Origin: Spirochaetota bacterium
Lineage (GTDB): Bacteria > Spirochaetota > UBA4802 > JAFGJZ01
Assembly (NCBI GenBank): GCA_023396665.1
Contig: JAEWVL010000122.1
Coordinates: 1-5,537 of the forward strand
DNA: 5,537 nt
Reading direction: 5' to 3'
Shown here: piece after piece, positions 1-4,461 of the stretch
Position numbering within the stretch: position 1 is the first letter of the stretch
Layout of the letters: each line of letters begins with the position of its first letter
Translations under genes and position numbers: made by a program
The notes under the pieces: generated by a model
Databases searched by the model: none
The model's input: only the letters and a program-made list of their open reading frames with translations
What the model was told of the DNA's origin: nothing

Positions 1-1
1 C

Positions 2-718
2 ATCGCCGATTTTTTCGATACCGAAGCTTCGCTGCATCAGCTGCTCTACCTGATCATCATTCTCGCCGATTTTCTGTCGGTGCATGTTTTCGCTGTGAAG
101 AAAAATAAAGATGAGAGGAAACGAAAAGCTGCTTTCGGACTGAATCTGCCGCTGCGCTGGTTTGAGCAGGTGGGGGTATATTTTGTGATCGGTATCTGGG
201 GCATCGTCATGTCTCTTTTGTTTGTTCTCTCAAAAGACAAGCGCTTTGATCTGCTCGCCATAATGCCGCCGGCACTGATTATTGTTTACTCTTTTTTCTT
301 CATGAAAAATGGCGGTGATTTGAGAGCGGGCAAAAAGATCAGAGCTGAGCGTTACGCATCTTTGTCGAAATCGGGGGTCAGCGACAGTCTGCTTTCAGCC
401 CGGCTCAACGATCTGATGACAAAGGAAAAAGTCTGGCTGGATGAAGAATTGTCGCTGTCATCGCTCGCAGTGTTGATGCTGGTAAGTCCGCACAGGCTAT
501 CGGCTTATATAAACGACAGTTTCCGAATGAATTTCAAAGCCTACATAAATCATTTTCGTATTGAAGAGGCCAAGCGTCTGCTTGCGCAGCAGCCCGAATG
601 GTCCGTTCTGCGCATTGCCCTCATGGCAGGATTCAATTCAAAAAGTGCCTTCTATCGTCTGTTTAGCGGCGAAACCGGCATATCGCCGAATCAGTACCGC
701 GAAACCCTGAAAAACTGA
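2..718 (+). CDS. Membrane-anchored AraC-family transcriptional regulator (5' partial)
   Basis: The reading frame is open from the window edge (codon at position 2) to TGA at 716-718, giving 238 visible residues; the true start lies upstream. An internal GTG at 80 could be mistaken for a start, but hydrophobic coding sequence continues before it. The visible N-terminal part has three hydrophobic stretches (about residues 13-31, 57-76 and 84-101), so it is the end of a multi-pass membrane sensor. Residues about 135-238 form the AraC/XylS double helix-turn-helix domain: a first HTH around LSLSSLAVLMLVSPHRLSAY, the linker helix with FRIEEAKRLL, and the C-terminal signature with AGFNSKSAFYRLF and GISPNQYR. 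The domain is clearly paralogous to that of the regulator at 1859-2950. By family knowledge it binds DNA as a transcription regulator; the signal sensed by the membrane half is unknown. The next gene starts 121 bp downstream and may be its target, which is inference only. Confidence 0.9.
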   Translation: MADFFDTEASLHQLLYLIIILADFLSVHVFAVKKNKDERKRKAAFGLNLPLRWFEQVGVYFVIGIWGIVMSLLFVLSKDKRFDLLAIMPPALIIVYSFFFMKNGGDLRAGKKIRAERYASLSKSGVSDSLLSARLNDLMTKEKVWLDEELSLSSLAVLMLVSPHRLSAYINDSFRMNFKAYINHFRIEEAKRLLAQQPEWSVLRIALMAGFNSKSAFYRLFSGETGISPNQYRETLKN

Positions 719-732
719 TCCCGTTTTGCAGC

Positions 733-772
733 ACAGCGCTGTTCAAATAAAAAACAGATTGAAATATTGAAC
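733..772. promoter_or_regulatory. Dyad-rich intergenic segment upstream of the esterase gene
   Basis: The 121-bp gap between the first regulator and the esterase contains a perfect 10-bp palindrome ACAGCGCTGT (733-742), an inverted pair GTTCAA (741-746) and TTGAAC (767-772) separated by 20 bp, and a direct repeat ATTGAA at 758-763 and 766-771. Repeated short half-sites are typical of regulator targets, and AraC-family proteins usually bind direct repeats. No convincing sigma-70 promoter could be fixed here, so an operator role is a guess. Confidence 0.25.
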
Positions 773-826
773 TGCCCGAAACGCAATGTGTCCCTGGCGG
801 TGTCATGAAAACATCATTACCGTAAC

Positions 827-834
827 AAAGGAAA
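827..834 (+). promoter_or_regulatory. Ribosome binding site fixing the esterase start at 840
   Basis: AAAGGAAA lies seven bases (833-839) before the ATG at 840. This decides between two in-frame ATGs. The upstream one at 786 has no Shine-Dalgarno sequence and would add 18 polar residues ahead of the signal peptide, whereas initiation at 840 yields a normal lipoprotein signal sequence. Confidence 0.75.
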
Positions 835-839
835 CAATC

Positions 840-1700
840 ATGAATAGAGTTGCTATCGTCGTCCTTGCGTTTGTTCTGGCGCTGAGCGCCTGTTCGCAGA
901 AAACTGCTGTGTCAAAAGAGGAAATCGCATCACTCGTTGTGGACGCCGCACAGGGAACTTTTCAGATTACACACAAGGAGATACCCAGAAGCGGCCGTAT
1001 CCATATCCCCCCGTCATATGATGCGGCGAAGCCAAGTTCTCTCGTATTTGCATTGCACGGCAAAGGAAGCAGGGGCGGCGAATTTCAGCGCAACGGTTTT
1101 GACCCCCTTGCCGACCGCTATAATTTCATCATGGTTTACCCCGATGGTCTCTACGGTGAATGGGATATCGTTCCGGGGATGAAAACCTGGAAAGACGATC
1201 CCGGTTTTTTTAAACTCATGATAGCGGCGTTTTGTGAGAAATATTCCATTGACGCCTCGCGAATCTATGCGACCGGTCACTCGATGGGGGGATACATGTG
1301 CTACCGTCTCGCGCACGATATGCCCGGGGTCTTTGCCGCGATAGCGCCGGTGAGCGGGCTGTCGGTGATAATAGGAAAATCCAAAGCGAGTGCGGGTATG
1401 AGCCTTCTGCACATTCACGCGCTTGATGATACCGTTGTATCCGTGAAGGGCGGTCTGTATCCCGAAGAACGCAGTGCCGAGGATTCGGTTCTCGAGTGGG
1501 TGCTGATAAACGATGCGCAAGCAGTGGCAGAAACTTCGCTCGAGGGGGGCGGCCGCCTTCACCGGTGGTCTGCGGTTGATAACACGACGATAGAGCTTCG
1601 CCTTAATGCGCAGGGGGGACATGTCTGGCCGGCAGATGCGAGTGAAATAATCAGTAATTTCTTTTCGGATCATCGGCGGGAACCTCTGGAAATGAAATAG
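840..1700 (+). CDS. Secreted lipoprotein alpha/beta-hydrolase esterase (LpqC / PHB-depolymerase, CE1-like)
   Basis: This 286-residue protein starts with a lipoprotein signal peptide (MNR, hydrophobic core 4-15, lipobox LSAC with the acylated cysteine at residue 18), so it should be membrane-anchored and face the periplasm or outside. The body is a serine alpha/beta-hydrolase of the LpqC / polyhydroxybutyrate-depolymerase / feruloyl-esterase group. It shows an oxyanion-hole HG after strand VFAL (residues 73-74), the conserved YPDG (100-103), DD-x-GF (119-123), the nucleophile elbow GHSMGG with Ser148, the acid in HALDDTVV (Asp197 by alignment to HGxxDxxV), and the catalytic His261 in GGHVWP. 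All triad residues are present and the length is normal, so it is probably active on ester bonds of carbohydrates, polyesters or small aryl esters; the true substrate cannot be read from sequence. It stands alone between two membrane AraC-type regulators with room for its own promoter. Confidence is high for the fold and triad, low for the substrate. Confidence 0.9.
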   Translation: MNRVAIVVLAFVLALSACSQKTAVSKEEIASLVVDAAQGTFQITHKEIPRSGRIHIPPSYDAAKPSSLVFALHGKGSRGGEFQRNGFDPLADRYNFIMVYPDGLYGEWDIVPGMKTWKDDPGFFKLMIAAFCEKYSIDASRIYATGHSMGGYMCYRLAHDMPGVFAAIAPVSGLSVIIGKSKASAGMSLLHIHALDDTVVSVKGGLYPEERSAEDSVLEWVLINDAQAVAETSLEGGGRLHRWSAVDNTTIELRLNAQGGHVWPADASEIISNFFSDHRREPLEMK

Positions 1701-1858
1701 TGCTGGTAACTGATGTCCGGGTACATTGTCTGTTTTGCGATATATACTAAAAAGTTTTTGCTTTGCGTCTTGAAAAAATCTCAGGTTTTGGCATCTTGAT
1801 CGGAACACAATTGCACCTTGGGCAAAAGACCGGATATTAGTGAGGATGAAGCGCTTTC

Positions 1859-2950
1859 ATGAAGGATGTATTTATACTTTTCGGTTTTGTACTGGCTGTG
1901 TTACTTATAGTCGGTAAACTCAACGAGCGTGAAAAAACATTTCCGCAGTTTTTCACCATACTGCTGCTTCTGAACTTCGCTTTTTATCATCTGATCAGTT
2001 ATCTTCTGTATTGTCCTCATCCCTACGAAATCCCCTACCTTCGCGAATGGTTTTACCTGCTCGAAGCGGGGGGCTTTGTTCTGTTTCTTTTCAAGGGGCC
2101 GACACACTATGGCTACTGTCTGTCGGTGGCTACCGCCGGAAGACCCTTCTTTAAGCGATATCTGCTGCACTTTGTACCTGGAATTGTCTACGCACTGCTG
2201 TATCTCCCTTTTGCCGGTATGAGAAGTGCTGAAGCCCTTGCGTCCGGATATGATGGGCTTTTTTTTCCGGAACACAGAATAGTTCATATAGCTACAATTA
2301 TTCTGTGCGTTATCGTCTACGATGTGTACCTGATCATGTGCGTTGTGCGGCTTTACCCTCTGCTGCGAAAGTATCCGAACCGCAACCTTGTTTTCAAAGT
2401 AATGCTCTTCAGCTATGCTGCGGGTATTGTTACGACATCCTTCTGGCCGATCGACATCATCAATAATGTCGAGTTTACCGATGATGTCCGTTTCGGCTCT
2501 GCACTGTATCTGATAATCATTTATCTGATCAGCCGCCGCTATCCCGAGCGCATGGTGCAGATGGAGGTCGAATCCAGACGGAACAATTACCTGAAAACGC
2601 AGCTGCAGGGTGAAAATATCGAATCGATCATCGCAAGTCTTGAACGATTGATGTCTGAGGAGAAACTGTACCGGACGCAGATTAACCTTGCAAATCTCGC
2701 CAAACAGCTGAATATCCGTCAGCATCAGCTTTCAGAATTACTGAACGCATACATGAAAACGACATTTGCCAATTATATCAACGATCATAGAGTTGATGAA
2801 GCGAAACGCCTTCTGCAGGCGAGCCCCGATATGCAAATAATCGAAATAAGCCTTGAAGTCGGTTTCAATTCGCTCTCTGTATTTTATCGTGAATTCAAAA
2901 AACGTGTCGGGGTGTCTCCCGCAGAGTTCAGAAAGAAACTTGTTGCGTGA
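1859..2950 (+). CDS. Seven-transmembrane AraC-family transcriptional regulator
   Basis: Complete 363-residue protein. ATG 1859 is the only sensible start because in-frame stops lie just upstream (TAG 1838, TGA 1841, TGA 1847); a GAGG at 1842-1845 sits rather far (13 bp) from it. About seven hydrophobic helices can be placed at residues 3-19, 30-50, 62-79, 99-119, 141-163, 177-197 and 211-226. A charged linker follows (EVESRRNNYLKTQLQ), then an AraC/XylS DNA-binding domain at about 256-363. That domain has a first HTH around INLANLAKQLNIRQHQLSEL, the connecting helix with HRVDEAKRLL, and the signature VGFNSLSVFYREFKKRVGVSP followed by AEFRKK. It is a one-component sensor: the membrane part presumably detects an envelope or membrane-soluble signal and the cytoplasmic part binds DNA. 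It is paralogous to the regulator at the window start. No operon partner follows; the downstream 84 bp are noncoding. Confidence 0.92.
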   Translation: MKDVFILFGFVLAVLLIVGKLNEREKTFPQFFTILLLLNFAFYHLISYLLYCPHPYEIPYLREWFYLLEAGGFVLFLFKGPTHYGYCLSVATAGRPFFKRYLLHFVPGIVYALLYLPFAGMRSAEALASGYDGLFFPEHRIVHIATIILCVIVYDVYLIMCVVRLYPLLRKYPNRNLVFKVMLFSYAAGIVTTSFWPIDIINNVEFTDDVRFGSALYLIIIYLISRRYPERMVQMEVESRRNNYLKTQLQGENIESIIASLERLMSEEKLYRTQINLANLAKQLNIRQHQLSELLNAYMKTTFANYINDHRVDEAKRLLQASPDMQIIEISLEVGFNSLSVFYREFKKRVGVSPAEFRKKLVA

Positions 2951-3004
2951 GTATCTGCGTTTCGCTGCACACTGCTGTTGTGAAGAGTGCTGTCCGTCAT
3001 CTGT

Positions 3005-3024
3005 CGCACGTGAAACCGCACGTG
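3005..3024. repeat. Two tandem CGCACGTG units
   Basis: CGCACGTG occurs at 3005-3012 and again at 3017-3024, separated by AAAC, so the period is 12 bp. Each copy contains the palindrome CACGTG. The pair sits in the short gap between the second regulator and the beta-lactamase remnant, close to where the remnant's homology begins. It could be an operator or the scar of a rearrangement; nothing in the sequence decides. Confidence 0.5.
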
Positions 3025-3034
3025 GGGGCCTTAC

Positions 3035-3376
3035 TTGAAAAAACCGCTATTACCGCTGCTGATAAGCCCCCAGCGTCAGGCCTTGCTGATAAGGGCTTTG
3101 GTGAAAGGTGAGCTTCCATTCTCGGAGCGTTCGCGTGCGACACTGCAGGAGCTTATGTTTGTTCGGGAAACAACGAAGGGCTCGCTCTACGGCAAGACCG
3201 GAAGCGGCTATTCTGTTGACGATATCGAAGGCAACAACATCGGCTGGTTCGTTGGCTATCGCAGCGGCAAGGGACGCTCTTATGCCTTTGCCTGTCTTTT
3301 ACAGGGCGAAGATGAAACGGGAGTCAAAGCAAAACAATTGGTCGAAAAGATTCTTGAAGATGCGGGTTTGCTGTGA
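3035..3376 (+). pseudogene. Class D beta-lactamase, C-terminal remnant
   Basis: The frame encodes about 113 residues matching the C-terminal third to two-fifths of class D (OXA-type) beta-lactamases. It has a segment like ISPQRQ followed by ALVKGELPFS, then the KTG active-site box (LYGKTGSG, KTG at residues 54-56), then NNIGWFVGY (67-75), and a terminal helix ending KILEDAGLL. In this family the nucleophile box STFK, the SxV box and the YGN box lie further upstream, and none is present. An in-frame TGA at 3011 and the end of the previous gene at 2950 leave no space for them. No ATG is available; a TTG at 3035 is the earliest plausible initiator. The homologous BlaR1/MecR1 sensor domain is an alternative parent, since it shares the KTG and GWFVGY region. 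The fragment cannot form a complete active site and is most likely a deletion remnant. Reading-frame integrity over 340 bp suggests the loss was recent or that a short product is tolerated. Confidence 0.75.
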
Positions 3377-3420
3377 GGTGAGTTTCCGTTTGCATGATCA
3401 GCAAAAGGAATGAACAGGGA

Positions 3421-3512
3421 AGAAAGGAGTGCACGGAGGTAAGTGGGTTAGCGGTAACCGAAAAGGTTGTACCGGGTTGTAATTTAAAGCTCCCATCTTC
3501 CGTGTCCTTTTT
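3421..3512. other. 92-nt imperfect inverted repeat with nested hairpins (structured DNA/RNA or terminator)
   Basis: The outer stem pairs AGAAAGGA (3421-3428) with TCCTTTTT (3505-3512), including one G-T pair. After a left-side GTG bulge it continues with CACGGAGG (3432-3439) against CTTCCGTG (3497-3504). An inner stem pairs TGGG (3444-3447) and AGC (3450-3452), with TT bulged between them, against GCTCCCA (3489-3495). Within it a small hairpin pairs GGTAACC (3453-3459) with GGTTgtACC (3465-3473) over a GAAAA loop. Unpaired bases fall mostly on the left arm. The structure lies 45 bp after the beta-lactamase remnant and ends in a T run, so it could terminate rightward transcription between convergent genes. 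It could also be an integron-like attC, a small mobile element or a structured RNA. Just outside the stem, AAC (3413-3415) and GTT (3513-3515) face each other, but the rest of the attC core boxes do not fit consensus. Confidence 0.55.
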
Positions 3513-3600
3513 GTTTCTTAAGTCACAATAATCACTTTTTTCATCAGGAAAATCCACTCGATCCGGAAGACTACAGAGTCAGTATCGGACAATGTTGTAA

Positions 3601-3828
3601 TCAGCGAATGGAAGCGGCTATGGAATCAGCACACAGATCCTGTTCGTGCGGCCATGCGATGTAGCGGCCGTAATTTTTGACTTTCATGAAGTAATCCGGA
3701 TCGCGCAATTCTGTAAAAACGCCTTTGTCAAGGTATTCGCTTACATCAAGAATTCCCTCTTGTCCGTTATCAAAACTAATAAATATTGTATAATTAAGCC
3801 GTGGTACTATGTTCGTAATTTTTACCAT
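3601..3828 (-). CDS. DUF2442 domain protein, partner of DUF4160
   Basis: Small 75-residue protein on the - strand, second gene of a two-gene unit. It matches the DUF2442 pattern: N-terminal strand IVPRLNYTIFISFDNGQEGILDV, then LxxGVFxELRDPDYFxKV, and a terminal GRYIAWPHEQDLCADSI where most members read W-P-x-x-x-D-L-x-x-D. The start ATG (complement 3826-3828) follows the DUF4160 stop by 7 bp. Its likely Shine-Dalgarno stretch AAAGTGAG overlaps that stop codon, so the two genes are probably translationally coupled. DUF2442 genes are commonly found paired with DUF4160 and have been suggested to form toxin-antitoxin-type modules; the biochemical role is not established, and which partner would be toxic cannot be told here. 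Length is normal for the family and no damage is visible. Confidence 0.85.
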   Translation of the reverse strand: MVKITNIVPRLNYTIFISFDNGQEGILDVSEYLDKGVFTELRDPDYFMKVKNYGRYIAWPHEQDLCADSIAASIR

Positions 3829-3835
3829 ATGAATC

Positions 3836-4105
3836 TCACTTTAATGGTTCAATTTTTAACGGTGTTTCTCCGTTAACCGCAAGGATCCAGTCGGCATTAA
3901 GATCCTCTTTTCGGATTTCAATCCATGCTTCAACCAGTTTTGACTGTTTTCGGGGTAGCTCTCCGGCCAGTAGATCTCCGGTTTCGATTGAATATATAGC
4001 CTCATATTCATTGTATTGGGCATGAATATGCGGCAATTTGTGTTCTTTGTTGTCGTTGAAAAACATACGTATGATGATACCGAAAAATATAGAGATAGTA
4101 GGCAT
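3836..4105 (-). CDS. DUF4160 domain protein, first gene of a DUF4160-DUF2442 module
   Basis: Complete 89-residue protein on the - strand. The family pattern is clear: TISIFFGIIIRMFFND, then the histidine-bearing KLPHIHAQYNEYEAIYSIETG, then GELPRKQSKLVEAWIEIRKEDLNADW and the closing IEPL. Start ATG (complement 4103-4105) is preceded by a strong GGAGG (complement 4110-4114). DUF4160 proteins are small, probably cytoplasmic, and repeatedly found next to DUF2442 in accessory regions, plasmids and cassette arrays; a toxin-antitoxin role is proposed, not proven. The P-H-I-H motif is the most conserved point and might bind metal or substrate, which is inference. The module is AT-rich compared with the flanking genes and is transcribed against them, consistent with acquisition as a unit. 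Confidence 0.87.
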   Translation of the reverse strand: MPTISIFFGIIIRMFFNDNKEHKLPHIHAQYNEYEAIYSIETGDLLAGELPRKQSKLVEAWIEIRKEDLNADWILAVNGETPLKIEPLK

Positions 4106-4122
4106 AAATCCTCCACTTGAGA

Positions 4123-4151
4123 ATATTTCAGTTTATTAAATAGAATTGCAA
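4123..4151 (-). promoter_or_regulatory. Possible promoter of the DUF4160-DUF2442 unit
   Basis: On the - strand TTGCAA (complement 4146-4151) and AAATAT (complement 4123-4128) are spaced by 17 bp and would start transcription near 4116, just before the GGAGG at 4110-4114. Matches to sigma-70 consensus are partial and the leader would be only about 11 nt, so this is tentative. Confidence 0.25.
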
Positions 4152-4274
4152 GTGATATACGGTGAAATTTCTTCAAAAAAAGACAAAGTCCTGAGCTGTA
4201 GTTAACAGATAAACCCGTAGAGTCACAAGGATGTTTGCGGTGAGAGGAGGGATGCTGCCTCTTTTTCGCATAAA

Positions 4275-4306
4275 TTTACATGCTCTCTGTAAAAATCACT
4301 TTACAG
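4275..4306. promoter_or_regulatory. Alternating TTTACA / TGTAAA / TTTACA dyad
   Basis: TTTACA (4275-4280), CTGTAAA (4287-4293) and TTTACAG (4300-4306) alternate in orientation with 6-7 bp between them. The middle element can pair with either neighbour: 6 bp with the left, 7 bp with the right. It could be a set of operator half-sites or, if transcribed, two mutually exclusive hairpins. Confidence 0.4.
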
Positions 4307-4378
4307 CCCGCTGGTGCTTTTATAGCAGTTGATCATAACTTACATTTATTGCTAGCAAAATTGCTTCTATGCAACATT

Positions 4379-4407
4379 TTGATCACAATTAAATCCTTCT
4401 TTATGAA
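4379..4407 (+). promoter_or_regulatory. Possible promoter of the lipoprotein gene
   Basis: TTGATC (4379-4384) and TATGAA (4402-4407) are separated by 17 bp, each matching four of six positions of the sigma-70 boxes. The -35 candidate is embedded in the second TTGATCACAA copy, so a protein bound there would interfere with the promoter. The call rests on spacing and position only. Confidence 0.3.
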
Positions 4408-4452
4408 GGTATGTATTTGTATGAATAAAAAATGCACAACAATTATAGTTCC

Positions 4453-4457
4453 GGAGG
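4453..4457 (+). promoter_or_regulatory. Ribosome binding site of the lipoprotein gene
   Basis: GGAGG lies four bases before ATG 4462. It identifies 4462 as the genuine initiation codon even though that frame soon stops, because the downstream lipoprotein frame has no initiation codon of its own between its TAG at 4446 and the signal peptide. Confidence 0.7.
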
Positions 4458-4461
4458 CCCC

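Larger units (their letters stand above)
4106..4461. other. 356-bp divergent intergenic region
   Basis: This gap separates the leftward DUF4160-DUF2442 unit from the rightward lipoprotein gene. No convincing gene was found in it; a short frame ending in IVPEAP at 4463-4465 is discussed in the findings. It holds a weak hairpin followed by five T residues (AGAGG 4243-4247, CCTCT 4258-4262, T run 4262-4266), a triple TTTACA/TGTAAA dyad (4275-4306), two TTGATCAYAA copies (4329-4338 and 4379-4388), a perfect palindrome TTGCTAGCAA (4349-4358) and a TTGC-N6-GCAA dyad (4361-4374). The density of dyads suggests regulated expression of the lipoprotein gene. Confidence 0.6.

Noticed and set aside
786..839. 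Upstream in-frame ATG that would lengthen the esterase by 18 residues
   Set aside because: It lacks a ribosome binding site and would bury the signal peptide behind a polar extension, whereas ATG 840 has AAAGGAAA at the right distance and gives a clean lipoprotein signal.
1014..1808. Long - strand reading frame opposite the esterase
   Set aside because: It is antisense to a gene with a complete catalytic triad, has no recognisable domain and is rich in Arg, His and Pro typical of shadow frames.
1901..2725. Long - strand reading frame opposite the second regulator
   Set aside because: It is antisense to a clear membrane AraC protein and shows no family motifs.
3421..3512. Definite call of an integron attC site
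   Set aside because: The structure is suggestive, but the sequences around GTT and AAC do not fit the conserved core boxes and no integrase or second attC was found in the window.
3549..3600. Short + strand stretch reading NPLDPEDYRVSIG, possible remnant of another gene
   Set aside because: Only about 17 codons before running into the antisense of DUF2442, with no recognisable family or start; too short to support.
3856..4176. Alternative - strand frame overlapping the DUF4160 gene
   Set aside because: The overlapping frame at 3836-4105 matches DUF4160 end to end and has the GGAGG site; the alternative has neither.
4243..4266. Hairpin AGAGG/CCTCT followed by five T residues as a terminator
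   Set aside because: The stem is only 5 bp with a 10-nt loop and there is no + strand gene just upstream to terminate; not listed as a terminator.
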